Source of the DNA: Gammaproteobacteria bacterium
Lineage (GTDB): Bacteria; Pseudomonadota; Gammaproteobacteria; Pseudomonadales; JAUIET01
Assembly: GCA_030429735.1 (NCBI GenBank)
Contig: JAUIET010000002.1
Span: 666,414-730,413 of the forward strand
Reading direction: 5' to 3'
Length of the DNA stretch: 64,000 nt
The number at the start of each line of letters is the position of its first letter. The first letter of the stretch is position 1. The translations under genes were made by a program, and so were the position numbers. Of this stretch, positions 48,169 to 57,559 are shown piece by piece. Below the pieces are notes generated by a model. That model was given only the letters and a program-made list of their open reading frames with translations, was not told where the DNA came from and did no database searches.

Positions 48169-48858
48169 ATGTCGAGTTCAGTGAAATACGAGCTGCAAGA
48201 GGCGGTTGGCATAATTCGAATTGACGATGGCAAGGCGAATGCCTTGTCGCCATTGCTGATCGATGCAATTAACGCCGCCATTGACCAGGCAGAAGCCGAC
48301 GATGTGGGTGCAATTGCACTGATTGGCAGGGAAGGGAAGTTTTGCGCCGGTTTCGATCTGTCGGTGATGGCCGCCGGGCGTGATCAGGCCCTGGCCTTGT
48401 TGAATGCTGGCGGTCTGCTTGCCTTACGCTTGTTCGAAATGCCACGCTCTGTGGTGATTGGCGCAACTGGCCATGCGATGGCCATGGGCGCACTTCTATT
48501 GTTGGCAGCCGATGAAAGAATTGGCGCTGATGGTCCCTACAAAATTGGCTTGAATGAGGTACAAATTGGCATGGCAATGCCAGCAATGGGCGTGCAGCTG
48601 GCCAAGGAACGCCTGCAAGCCAGGTTCTTAACGCGCGCAGTGATCAACGCAGAACTATTTACGCCGCAGGAGGCTACCGAGGTTGGTTTTCTTGATCGCG
48701 TTGTGGAGCCAGAGAACGTCGCAACCGTGGCCATATCAATGGCAAGCCACCTGGCCGATAACCTGGATGCTGTTTCTAGAGCGGAGACCAAACTTCGAAT
48801 GCGAGCTGACCGGTCCGCTGCGATTCGAAGGGTATTGAGTGAGGGGAAGGGGCTCTAG
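48169..48858 (+). CDS. Enoyl-CoA hydratase/isomerase family protein
   Basis: VGIIRIDDGKANALSPLLIDAINAAIDQAE; IGREGKFCAGFDLSVMA; GATGHAMAMGALLLLAADERIGADGPYKIGLNEVQIGMAMP. Confidence 0.88.
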   Translation: MSSSVKYELQEAVGIIRIDDGKANALSPLLIDAINAAIDQAEADDVGAIALIGREGKFCAGFDLSVMAAGRDQALALLNAGGLLALRLFEMPRSVVIGATGHAMAMGALLLLAADERIGADGPYKIGLNEVQIGMAMPAMGVQLAKERLQARFLTRAVINAELFTPQEATEVGFLDRVVEPENVATVAISMASHLADNLDAVSRAETKLRMRADRSAAIRRVLSEGKGL

Positions 48859-48917
48859 CGACGTCCAGCAACTTCTGTACCCGCTTCTATTTCCGGGCAT
48901 GACGTTGGTGACATCGA

Positions 48918-50297
48918 TCACGCGGCAGGGTTCAAGGCAGAGTAGAAGGGCTGGTCTATCGCCAACTGGCCGGCCACCGTCTCTCTCAGGTGTTCGTCGA
49001 GTCCGAGTGTGTCCAGGGGGAAGTCAGTGCGTAACGCGTGCACCAGTTGCCAGCGCAGTTGTTCCAGGTCGCCTTCGCCCAGCAGTTTCTGCAAACGCTC
49101 TTCCTCACGCCGCGCCAGTTCCTGACCATGGAGAAATTCACGCTGGGCGATACCCAGGGAGTTAGCGGCAACCTTTGCCAGAAAAGCCGAGCGTCCATGT
49201 TGATTCGCGGCGACGTCCTCGTTGAGAAACTTGCGCACACCCTCCAGCAGTTCAGCGGGCATGGGTAACTGTTGCCCCTGGCCCAGGGGCCTGTCTGCTA
49301 GGCGCTGGAACTTCCCTGGTATCAGCAGGTTCACACAGTCCATCTGTCCCTCTGAAGAGCGTCTGCCAATGACTGGGCGCTCCAGACTCGGTGTCTCACC
49401 TGAGCGCCAGCTCAACGCCATGCGCAAGGTGGTGATAGACCACCAGAAAGAGCCAAAGACCAACCAGAAAGTCAGGTCCGCCAGGTTGATATCGATGCCC
49501 GATACAGAGCGGTAGCCTTCGAGCATATCTTCGATAACGCCGAATCCACCCACTGGTAGCTCCGCCTTGCCGAAACGCCAGGAATTGACGCACAGGTAGC
49601 CGAGGTCGCGCACCGGGTCGCCTATTTGCGCCAGTTCCCAGTCCAGCACCGCGCGGATACCGGTTTCATCGATCATCAGGTTGCCGTTGCGGAAGTCACC
49701 GTGTACCAGAGTCTGCCGGGCGCCCGAGGGCAGGTTTTGTAGCAGCCAGCGCGCCGTGAAATCGATCATGGGTTCGGGAAGGTTCAGGGCCTTGTACGAA
49801 TCCCAGGTCTCATGAACCAGGGCCTCCGGAGTGACGGTAGGCAGCATCTGTCTTAGCGTCTCGTCCACTTTAATGGCGTGGATGCGTGCGAGTGCCTCGC
49901 CGCACTGGCGGGCGAGGAGGGGGCGTACTTCTGCCAGTGCTTCGGAGCGTACTATGCGCTGGCCGAGGGTTTCGCCTTCCAGCCATTCCATCAGATAACC
50001 CTGGCCGAGTTCATCGGCGGGTGTGAGAACGCAGACCAACTCAGGGACAGGGATGCCGGCCTCATCGGCCAATTGCAATAGAAGCGCCTCGGTATCCAGG
50101 GATATCTGACCAGGAATGAGTTCGTTAGAAGCGTTGGGCGGACAGCGACGCAGGGCGAATTGTTGCTTCCCCTGCCGGGTGTCGATCAGGACGCGGAAAG
50201 TTTCCTGGCTGGCGCCGGCGGTGAGTTGGTCGCATGTGAGTAAGGACTTGAAGCCAGTGAGCTCTCTTGCGAGGACAGTCTCCAGTTGATTTTTCAT
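48918..50297 (-). CDS. APH-family phosphotransferase fused to a DUF6285-like C-terminal domain
   Basis: LLQLADEAGIPVPELVCVLTP; TLVHGDFRNGNLMIDETGIRAVLDWELAQIGDPVRDLGYLCV; C-terminal helical region LGEGDLEQLRWQLVHALRTDFPLDTLGLDEHLRETVAGQLAIDQPFYS (DUF6285 call is from memory). Confidence 0.82.
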   Translation of the reverse strand: MKNQLETVLARELTGFKSLLTCDQLTAGASQETFRVLIDTRQGKQQFALRRCPPNASNELIPGQISLDTEALLLQLADEAGIPVPELVCVLTPADELGQGYLMEWLEGETLGQRIVRSEALAEVRPLLARQCGEALARIHAIKVDETLRQMLPTVTPEALVHETWDSYKALNLPEPMIDFTARWLLQNLPSGARQTLVHGDFRNGNLMIDETGIRAVLDWELAQIGDPVRDLGYLCVNSWRFGKAELPVGGFGVIEDMLEGYRSVSGIDINLADLTFWLVFGSFWWSITTLRMALSWRSGETPSLERPVIGRRSSEGQMDCVNLLIPGKFQRLADRPLGQGQQLPMPAELLEGVRKFLNEDVAANQHGRSAFLAKVAANSLGIAQREFLHGQELARREEERLQKLLGEGDLEQLRWQLVHALRTDFPLDTLGLDEHLRETVAGQLAIDQPFYSALNPAA

Positions 50298-50330
50298 GGT
50301 TTCACTCTAGCCTGCATTTCTCATACCCCT

Positions 50331-50468
50331 TGCCGCAAGGCCGTCAGTCCAGCCATGACGCGGCGTGCAGCCTCCGGCCTTCTCAACAGGGTGTAAGCCA
50401 TGCCTTCCTCGGCCCCAGTCCGCGCCACCACTGAACTGACAAGGTTTCGCCACGGCCGAGTTTGAAAA
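50331..50468 (-). pseudogene. Possible gene remnant between phosphotransferase and acyl-CoA dehydrogenase genes
   Basis: Minus-strand frame reads ...LVSSVVARTGAEEGMAYTLLRRPEAARRVMAGLTALRQGV* without a start; amino-acid-like composition, no ORF-track entry. Confidence 0.3.
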
Positions 50469-50482
50469 ATACACGTGCGCCA

Positions 50483-51790
50483 TCAACCTACCCCCTTGGG
50501 TTTTTGCTGGCTCATAAAACCAAACAGGTAGCCAGCCACCCGGCGCATCTGGATCTCATCCGCCCCCTCAGTAATACGGTAGCGGCGGTGGTGACGGTAA
50601 ATATGCTCGAACGGCCTGTAGCGGGAGTAGCCCATGCCGCCGTGTACCTGCATGGCAAAGTCCGCCGCTTCGCAGCACAGGCGGTTGGCCTGGTAATTAC
50701 ACATCGACACTTTATCGGATACGGTGAATGCCCCGTTCTTGTCCATCAGCCAGGCAGTCTTATGAATCAGGGCTCGAAGCATTTCACAGCGGGCCTGCAG
50801 GTCTACCAGTGGAAACTGAATTCCCTGGTTAGTAGCAAGAGCCTTGCCGAAGGGTTTCCTCTCCCGGGCGTAGGCAACAGCTTCGTTGACGCAGTACTGT
50901 GCCGCACCCAGGCTGGAAGCCGCCTGGCGGATGCGGTTTTCATTGAAAAAGTGTTGCACAATTTGCAACCCTCGGCCCTCGCCACCGAATATAGCAGTCT
51001 CTGGGACCCGTACGTCGGTAAAGCTGACGTGGGCGTGGTCTGACGGCATATTAAAGGTCCACAGGTATTCCTCTACTTTAACGCCGGGTGCATCCATGGG
51101 AACCATGAAAGCGGTAATGCCTTTTCCATCTCCGGGTTTGCCCGCGGTGCGGGCCATCACCATGTCACATTGGGCAATATGCACGCCAGTGTTCCAGGTT
51201 TTCTCGCCGTTGATAATCCAGTGATCACCGTCTTTCACTGCACCGGTTTCCATCCACGTCGCGTCGGAGCCATGGTCGGGTTCGGTAATGCCAAAGGCGA
51301 ATGCGGCCGTGGCGTTTTTCAGTCCGTCTACCCACTGGGCTTTCTGCTCTTCGGTGCCGTACTCTAGCATTAGCAACAGGCCGATATTGTTGCCGACAAC
51401 AGAGTGCTCGTTTTGCAAGTCGTTGTGCAGCCCTAGCCCCTTGGCCGCCAGGTGCTCACGGATAATTGCCATGCCCAGGTTGCTGCCGTTACGCCCGCCG
51501 TGCTCCTCGGGGAAGGGGTAGCTGAAAATGCCAGCTTCAATGGCCAGTTGCTTGGCTTTTGCCAGCAATGCTTCCCAGTCTTGATTGGGCAAACCCTGGT
51601 TATCCCAGTCGGTGCGTGCATCCTCGCGGCGGTGATCGAAAAAGCGGATGTTGTCATCCACTTGCTCAAGCGGCTTGATCTTGTCTTCGATGAAATTGTC
51701 GACTTCCTTGAGAAAATTACTGATGTCCTGCGGTATATCGAAATTCATTGTCGCGTGCCTCATCGATCCAGATTGCGGTTCCAACTTCAT
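50483..51790 (-). CDS. Acyl-CoA dehydrogenase family protein (ACAD10/11-like context)
   Basis: MNFDIPQDISNFLKEVDNFIEDKIKPLEQ; FAFGITEPDHGSDATWMETGAVKDGDHWIINGEKTWNTG; MQVHGGMGYSRYRPFEHIYRHHRRYRITEGADEIQMRRVA. Adjacent to APH phosphotransferase. Confidence 0.92.
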   Translation of the reverse strand: MKLEPQSGSMRHATMNFDIPQDISNFLKEVDNFIEDKIKPLEQVDDNIRFFDHRREDARTDWDNQGLPNQDWEALLAKAKQLAIEAGIFSYPFPEEHGGRNGSNLGMAIIREHLAAKGLGLHNDLQNEHSVVGNNIGLLLMLEYGTEEQKAQWVDGLKNATAAFAFGITEPDHGSDATWMETGAVKDGDHWIINGEKTWNTGVHIAQCDMVMARTAGKPGDGKGITAFMVPMDAPGVKVEEYLWTFNMPSDHAHVSFTDVRVPETAIFGGEGRGLQIVQHFFNENRIRQAASSLGAAQYCVNEAVAYARERKPFGKALATNQGIQFPLVDLQARCEMLRALIHKTAWLMDKNGAFTVSDKVSMCNYQANRLCCEAADFAMQVHGGMGYSRYRPFEHIYRHHRRYRITEGADEIQMRRVAGYLFGFMSQQKPKGVG

Positions 51791-51929
51791 AGGATTTCAG
51801 TATATCGCGCAATTTTCGGCTGAATAGGGTTGTTAGTTTATGGTCGACAACCCATGAAGTCCGCTAGCTGAAAAGCGAGGTCTATGCACCTCCGTATAGT
51901 TCACACAATTGAACGCATACGGATGGGCA

Positions 51930-53156
51930 CTAATTAGGCGCCTGGCTAAAGTCCTCTTTCATTGGCCCTATGCGTTCCGCGATCGGTACTAGAGCCTCCC
52001 GATCAAGGTCATAAAAATTCACGGCGTTCTCGCCCAGCATCATACCCACTTCATCCAGCGGGAACCCGCCAAATGCGCTGGTCATTTGATTGTAGGTGTG
52101 CGGCCACGAACCTTCCGGGTGCGGGAAGTCGCTGCCCCACATGATTTGTTCCAGGCCAAGTTCGTGGCGAATTTCGGCGTCCGCGCGGGCGGTGCAACTC
52201 GCGCCGATTGCAATATTCCTGCGGAAGTATTCTGACGGTGACATTGACAAATGGGCGGTGAAGTCACCCATTTTTGCGGAGAACTGTTTGTCATGATAAT
52301 GGTGATCCATCAGACGCATCCACGGCGGAATCATCCAGGCTGTGCCGGCTTCGGTCAGTGCTACGCGTAACCCGGGGAATTTTTCGAACACACCGCCCCA
52401 TATCAGGAAAGTGGCAGGTCTAAACGTCCACCAGGACACTTCCGACACGTACGCGCCGATCGCACCAGGGTTGTCGATATCCGCGGGTGTGTTCGGCCAG
52501 TCATTGCCAAAATATTGTTCCATTGGGGCGGCGCCGGAATGGAAATGCACAACAAGGCCCAGGCTTTCGCAAGCCTCCCAGAAAGGGTGGTACCGCGTAT
52601 GGTTGTAGCCTGCGTGGTGACGGGTTAAGTTGGGTAATACCACGCCTTTAAGGCCATTTTCCGCGGCCCATTTTGCTTCCTGAACGGCCTGATCAATGTC
52701 CCATACCAGTGGCACGATTGCCACGCCTATATGACGTTCGGGTGACTGGCTGACCAGTTCTGCCAGCCAGCGGTTATGAGCGCGCGCACCCGCCCATTGC
52801 AGGTCGGGAACAATTTCTTCGCCAACGCCCAGGCTGATGCCCGCGCCAAATGGCGGCATATTTACTTCAGTGATGCCGTCCGGAAAAATAACTTCAACCG
52901 CGATACCATCTTTGTCGAGCATTTTTAGGCGTTGGTCATGGTCCCAGGCACCGGTAAGCACGTCTTCGTTGCCTTTACGCCATTCTTCGTTGATTTCTTT
53001 GATCAAGAAGCTCTCTGAGGCTTTGCCGGCCATTTCGATTTCAATGGGCGCGGCCTGGTCAAGTATTTCGCGAAACTGTGGGTCCAGATACTCACGGTAT
53101 TCCCTGATTGGAAGCCCGGCGTGGCAGTCTGAGGAGACAACGATGAATCGATCCAT
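51930..53156 (-). CDS. Amidohydrolase-2 family metal-dependent hydrolase
   Basis: FIVVSSDCHAGLPIREYREYLDPQF; VVHFHSGAAPMEQYFGND; IMWGSDFPHPEGSWPHT; MMLGENAVNFYDLD. Confidence 0.88.
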   Translation of the reverse strand: MDRFIVVSSDCHAGLPIREYREYLDPQFREILDQAAPIEIEMAGKASESFLIKEINEEWRKGNEDVLTGAWDHDQRLKMLDKDGIAVEVIFPDGITEVNMPPFGAGISLGVGEEIVPDLQWAGARAHNRWLAELVSQSPERHIGVAIVPLVWDIDQAVQEAKWAAENGLKGVVLPNLTRHHAGYNHTRYHPFWEACESLGLVVHFHSGAAPMEQYFGNDWPNTPADIDNPGAIGAYVSEVSWWTFRPATFLIWGGVFEKFPGLRVALTEAGTAWMIPPWMRLMDHHYHDKQFSAKMGDFTAHLSMSPSEYFRRNIAIGASCTARADAEIRHELGLEQIMWGSDFPHPEGSWPHTYNQMTSAFGGFPLDEVGMMLGENAVNFYDLDREALVPIAERIGPMKEDFSQAPN

Positions 53157-53294
53157 GGAAGTGTTCCCGGTAGTTGTGTCTGATGTCGCAAAGTATAGAG
53201 CCAGAAGCAGGTTCGGGGATTACAGCTCAGTCAGTTAGTAGAGATCTAGCGAGTAGCCGCTGCTTCCGGAGAAGCGGGGGCCTTGCCAGGCGCC

Positions 53295-53408
53295 GGCTTG
53301 AGTCAGCATACTCCCCATCCAGGACAGAGCGTAAATACCTCCCTGTAACTTCGTCAAAAAGGTCCCTCTTTTTGACGGTCCTGAATGGGGAGTATGCTGA
53401 CTCAAGCC
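53295..53408. mobile_element. MITE-like element: 31-bp terminal inverted repeats (one mismatch), 114 bp total
   Basis: GGCTTGAGTCAGCATACTCCCCATCCAGGAC (53295-53325) versus GTCCTGAATGGGGAGTATGCTGACTCAAGCC (53378-53408); internal hairpin GTCAAAAAG/CTTTTTGAC (53353-53361 / 53368-53376). Confidence 0.65.
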
Positions 53409-53437
53409 TACCAACGGTAAAATAAAGAGCTCGATTA

Positions 53438-54691
53438 ATGTTTCAAACAATGAAAGTTAACAGCCCGCGTTTTGTGCTGGGCATTTTGTTTTTCGTTGCT
53501 CTTTTTAACTATCTGGATCGCATGATTCTCGCGATCTTGCTGGAGCCAATTAAAGCCGAGTTTTCACTGAGCGACACCCAGTTGGGTCTGTTGACTGGTC
53601 TTGCGTTTGCAATGTTTTACGCAAGCTTCGGTATTCCGCTGGCGCGTATGGCTGACACAGGAAACCGTCGCACAATTATTGCCTGGTCAGTGGCGGCCTG
53701 GAGTGCGCTCACCATGGCTTGTGGCATGGCGCAGAGTTTTATTCAGCTGTTGGTGGCGCGGATTGGCGTTGCCATTGGCGAAGCTGGGGCAGTGCCGCCT
53801 TCGCATTCATTAATTGCTGATTATTATCCACCCGAGAGGCGCGCGGGTGCGCTGGCGGTGTTTTCATTGGGTAGCACTGCGGGCTATTTGATCGGTTTTG
53901 CCTTGGGTGGATTTGTAGCAGAGCATTACGGTTGGAGGATGGCGTTTTTGCTGGTTGGGTTTCCGGGCTTGTTGTTCGCATGGGTGGTGCGCTTTAGCCT
54001 TGCTGAGCCGCGTACAAACGCCCCGCACAGCATCCAACCGGCCGACGACACTGTTTGGACAGCGGCGCGGATATTGCTGACCAAGCCGAGCTACCGAATG
54101 ATTCTGGCCGGCTTTTCGTTTTATGCGATCTTGTCTTACGGTGCGACGCAATGGGTGGCGTCTTTTCTGATTCGCACTCATGACATGGGGCTTGCCGAGG
54201 TTGGTTTTCAATACGGCATGGTGGTGTCGTTGTCGACGGCTGCAGGCGTTATGTTTGGGGGGTGGCTGAGCAATCGCCTGTACGTGAGCGATGCGCGGTG
54301 GGCTGTGCGAATTCCGGCAATCGCGTGCCTGCTTGGGTTTCCGGTGTCGATCGCAGTGTTCAGTCTATCAAATACCGTTATTGTCATTGCGCTGATGGGC
54401 ATATTGGGTTTTAGCTTTGGAGTAACCACGCCGCCGGCAATGGCGGCGGTGCATGTGATTGCAGGTGAACGGCGCCGGGCTTTGGCGATTGCGTTTGTAT
54501 TCCTGATGACGAATTTGGTGGGACTTGGAGTTGGGCCGGTTATTATAGGCGCCGCCAGCGATGGCCTTTCGCAGAGCTATGGCAATACGTCGCTCGGCAT
54601 TGCGATTCTTTTCTGCCATGCCTTGTTGCTCGTTGCGGCTGCCTGTTTTTATGGGGCGGGGCGTACACTGCACGCAGACGCTGAGCCGTGA
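53438..54691 (+). CDS. MFS transporter
   Basis: FFVALFNYLDRMILAILLEPIKAEFSLSDTQLGLLTGLAFAMFYASFGIPLARMADTGNRRTII; 417 aa, many TMs. Confidence 0.92.
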   Translation: MFQTMKVNSPRFVLGILFFVALFNYLDRMILAILLEPIKAEFSLSDTQLGLLTGLAFAMFYASFGIPLARMADTGNRRTIIAWSVAAWSALTMACGMAQSFIQLLVARIGVAIGEAGAVPPSHSLIADYYPPERRAGALAVFSLGSTAGYLIGFALGGFVAEHYGWRMAFLLVGFPGLLFAWVVRFSLAEPRTNAPHSIQPADDTVWTAARILLTKPSYRMILAGFSFYAILSYGATQWVASFLIRTHDMGLAEVGFQYGMVVSLSTAAGVMFGGWLSNRLYVSDARWAVRIPAIACLLGFPVSIAVFSLSNTVIVIALMGILGFSFGVTTPPAMAAVHVIAGERRRALAIAFVFLMTNLVGLGVGPVIIGAASDGLSQSYGNTSLGIAILFCHALLLVAAACFYGAGRTLHADAEP

Positions 54692-54767
54692 GTCCAATGA
54701 TTAAACAAAACATCACTTGCGCAATAGCGAGCAATACCTTGCAATTCAGCTGTGCAAAGGAGCCGCT

Positions 54768-55472
54768 ATGTATAAATTCATTGCCCTGATACCCAGGCGA
54801 GACGATGTTAGTCGGGAGTTCTTTCAAAACTACTATGAGACGCAGCATGCGCCATTGGCGCTGAATTATTTCCGCGGCTTCAGGAAATATCTGCGCAATC
54901 ACATTGTTGAGGAATTGGAAGGAATGGCGCCAGACTTTGACGTGTTCTCGGAATTCTGGTACGAATCACTTGAAGAATTAGCTAAAAGTGGTGCGTTTTT
55001 GGAGTCCGAATTGGCGCCGATCATTCGCGAGGACGAGCGTCAGTTTATGAATCAATCCCGCATTCGCGCGCTCAGCACACAGGAGCATTTACTGTTTGGA
55101 GAAGAGCGTGTTTTCGAAGCGGAAGTGACTAAGATTGCGTTGGCGCTAAAGCTCAATTCTGTGAGCGAGGCTGAGTCCTTTTTGCTTGCGTTAAAAGCGC
55201 GCGGGCCGGAACTGGCGGCGCAGTGGCATGCGTCGCGCATCAGCTGTTTTATGGTGCAGCCCGGGGCACAAGAAAATGATTGGGATGCGATTATCTTTGC
55301 CTGGCTTGATTCAGCTCAGTCGCACAGGTATGCGGTGCCGGAGTATTTGTTGGTGTACAGCCAGGACTATATGTTGGTGAAAACTCGGGCACTGGAAACA
55401 GATCTTGACAGCGTGTATCGCCAGGTTTCAGCAAAGAAGGGGGCCACCAGTGAACTCAGCATTCAGTCATAA
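54768..55472 (+). CDS. EthD-like domain protein
   Basis: MYKFIALIPRRDDVSREFFQNYYETQHAPLALNYFRGFRKYLRNHIVEE typical of EthD/dimeric alpha-beta barrel; AAGGAGCCGCT RBS. Confidence 0.75.
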   Translation: MYKFIALIPRRDDVSREFFQNYYETQHAPLALNYFRGFRKYLRNHIVEELEGMAPDFDVFSEFWYESLEELAKSGAFLESELAPIIREDERQFMNQSRIRALSTQEHLLFGEERVFEAEVTKIALALKLNSVSEAESFLLALKARGPELAAQWHASRISCFMVQPGAQENDWDAIIFAWLDSAQSHRYAVPEYLLVYSQDYMLVKTRALETDLDSVYRQVSAKKGATSELSIQS

Positions 55473-56706
55473 TCCAATCGATACGCCAAGCCAGCGGGAA
55501 TTCGAGTTAAGAGCCCTGGAAGTGTTTAACCACCCAGAGTTTCAACAAGCCAAGTCTGACGTGGCGCGGTTCTGGCTTGATGAGGTAAAACCTTCGGCCG
55601 ACGCCCGTCGTTGCTTCGACGCTGCGTTTGAGGAGGTGTGCTTTGGTGCGACAATCTGGTCACTTAATCAAGACCCGATGCATCCCGCTGTTGTCACCAT
55701 TTCGCGTGTGGAACATTCCTTAGCAGGTATTCGTATACCCGGCTCCAGATGGGGTATTGATAACCCGGACTCGGTGTACCGCGTGATCCCAATCAGTGGT
55801 GCGCATCGTTACCGTATTTCGGGCCGCGTGGCACCACATCGCTTAACCGAAAATTACTTTACTCTGTGGGATGAGCACATGGCTACGGTCGACGTGCTAT
55901 CGGGAAAAGACCTTCAGTTAGATGAACAGGGTCGGTTTGAGATTTCGGTTGATGCTGAGCCTGCGAACGGCAGAGTGAACCACATTCAGTCTTCTCCTGA
56001 AGCGCATCAGTTCTATATTCGTGACGTGTTGCAGAATTGGGCGGAAGAACGCGTGAATGAGTTATCAATAGAGCTGCTGGACGGAGATGGCAGCGCTCAG
56101 ACGCGGGATTTTGAGCAGGATCTGCAGCGTGCCATCAAATACATGTGGGATTACGCACGTAACACCACGCGCTGGAATCGACAAGCGACGGATAAGCCAG
56201 TCAACGCCTTTGATTTCAAGATTGATCGTGATGTAGACGGCGCGCTACGCAACCAGATTTACATTATGGGGCAATTTAAATTAAACGCCGGGCAGGCGAT
56301 GCTGATCAATGTGGACCTGGGCGGTGCTGACTACTTTATTGCACCAATCACTAATCTCTGGGGAACCAGCAATGAGATTGTTGCCCAAAATGGCAGTCTT
56401 AATTTGCATCAATCCATTACCAATGCAGACGGTACCATCACGTTTGTAGTCTCCGTAGAGGACCCGGGCGTTCACAACTGGCTGGATCCGGACGGCATGC
56501 ATGAGGGCATTCTGACGTTGCGTTGGGCCGAGTTTCGACATGGCAGGCCGGAAGATACTCTGCAAGCATCGGCTCAGATTGTTGAGCTGGACAAGCTTGA
56601 TGTGTATTTGCCCGCGTCAGTACCCCGTGTGACTGACGCTGAACGCCGACAGCAACTTATTGATCGGGCGGCCAGTTACGCCTGGCGAACAGCGGAGAAT
56701 AGTTGA
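55450..56706 (+). CDS. Hypothetical protein, DUF1214-like
   Basis: VYRVIPISGAHRYRISGRVAPHRLTENYFTLWDEHMATVDVLSGKDLQLDEQGRFEISVDAEPANGRVNHI; GTG start (VNSAFSHNP) inferred from overlap with EthD gene. Confidence 0.65.
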   Translation: MNSAFSHNPIDTPSQREFELRALEVFNHPEFQQAKSDVARFWLDEVKPSADARRCFDAAFEEVCFGATIWSLNQDPMHPAVVTISRVEHSLAGIRIPGSRWGIDNPDSVYRVIPISGAHRYRISGRVAPHRLTENYFTLWDEHMATVDVLSGKDLQLDEQGRFEISVDAEPANGRVNHIQSSPEAHQFYIRDVLQNWAEERVNELSIELLDGDGSAQTRDFEQDLQRAIKYMWDYARNTTRWNRQATDKPVNAFDFKIDRDVDGALRNQIYIMGQFKLNAGQAMLINVDLGGADYFIAPITNLWGTSNEIVAQNGSLNLHQSITNADGTITFVVSVEDPGVHNWLDPDGMHEGILTLRWAEFRHGRPEDTLQASAQIVELDKLDVYLPASVPRVTDAERRQQLIDRAASYAWRTAENS

Positions 56707-56707
56707 T

Positions 56708-57559
56708 ATGAATGCGCAAAAGGATGTCTGGTTAATCACCGGCTGCTCCAGCGGCATAGGTCGACAATTGGCTCTGGAAGTACTGGGTAGAGGCGGCAAT
56801 GTGGTGGTTACAGCCCGAAAAGTTGACTCGGTGGCCGATGTTGTTGATCGTTTTCCCGATACCGCGATGGCAGTTGCACTGGATGTTTGCAAACCGTCTG
56901 ATATCGACGCCGCGTACACTGCGACATTCGACCGTTTTGGCCGCATAGATGTTTTGGTTAACAATGCAGGCTACGGCTATTTGTCTGCCATTGAGGAGGG
57001 CGACAACGACCAAATACGCCGTATGTTTGAGACTAATTTCTTTGGCTTGCTGGCTATGACCCAAAAAGTCATCCCCTTTATGCGCGAGCGCCGCTGCGGA
57101 TGTATTTTGAATGTTTCTTCCCAGGCCGGGTTGATGGGCAACCCGGGTACCGGTTTCTATAGCAGCAGTAAATACGCGGTAGAAGGGTTGACTGAGGCAC
57201 TCAGCAAAGAGCTGGCCCCATTTGATATCCGCGTGTGCGCCGTGCAGCCAGGGCCGTTTCGCACGGATTGGGCCGGGCGCTCAATGCAGGTGAACGCGTC
57301 AGCACTGACGGATTACGACGAGCACGTTGGCAGCCGGATAAACATGATTGGTAAGATTGATGGTCAACAACCAGGCGACCCGGTGCGAGCAGCGTCGCTG
57401 ATTGCAGACCTTGCGGAAATGGAGAATCCACCAGCGCAATTGCTGTTGGGCAGTGTCGTGCTGGATACCTACCGGCAGAAACTAGCAGCGCTTGGCGAAC
57501 AAATTGACCGTTTTGAGGTGCTTACGCGCTCTGCAGATTACCCGCCCGAAGAATGCTAA
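56708..57559 (+). CDS. SDR-family oxidoreductase
   Basis: VWLITGCSSGIGRQLALEVLGRGGNVVVTARK; VLVNNAGYG; SSQAGLMGNPGTGFYSSSKYAVEGLTEALSKELAPFDIRVCAVQPG. Confidence 0.93.
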   Translation: MNAQKDVWLITGCSSGIGRQLALEVLGRGGNVVVTARKVDSVADVVDRFPDTAMAVALDVCKPSDIDAAYTATFDRFGRIDVLVNNAGYGYLSAIEEGDNDQIRRMFETNFFGLLAMTQKVIPFMRERRCGCILNVSSQAGLMGNPGTGFYSSSKYAVEGLTEALSKELAPFDIRVCAVQPGPFRTDWAGRSMQVNASALTDYDEHVGSRINMIGKIDGQQPGDPVRAASLIADLAEMENPPAQLLLGSVVLDTYRQKLAALGEQIDRFEVLTRSADYPPEEC

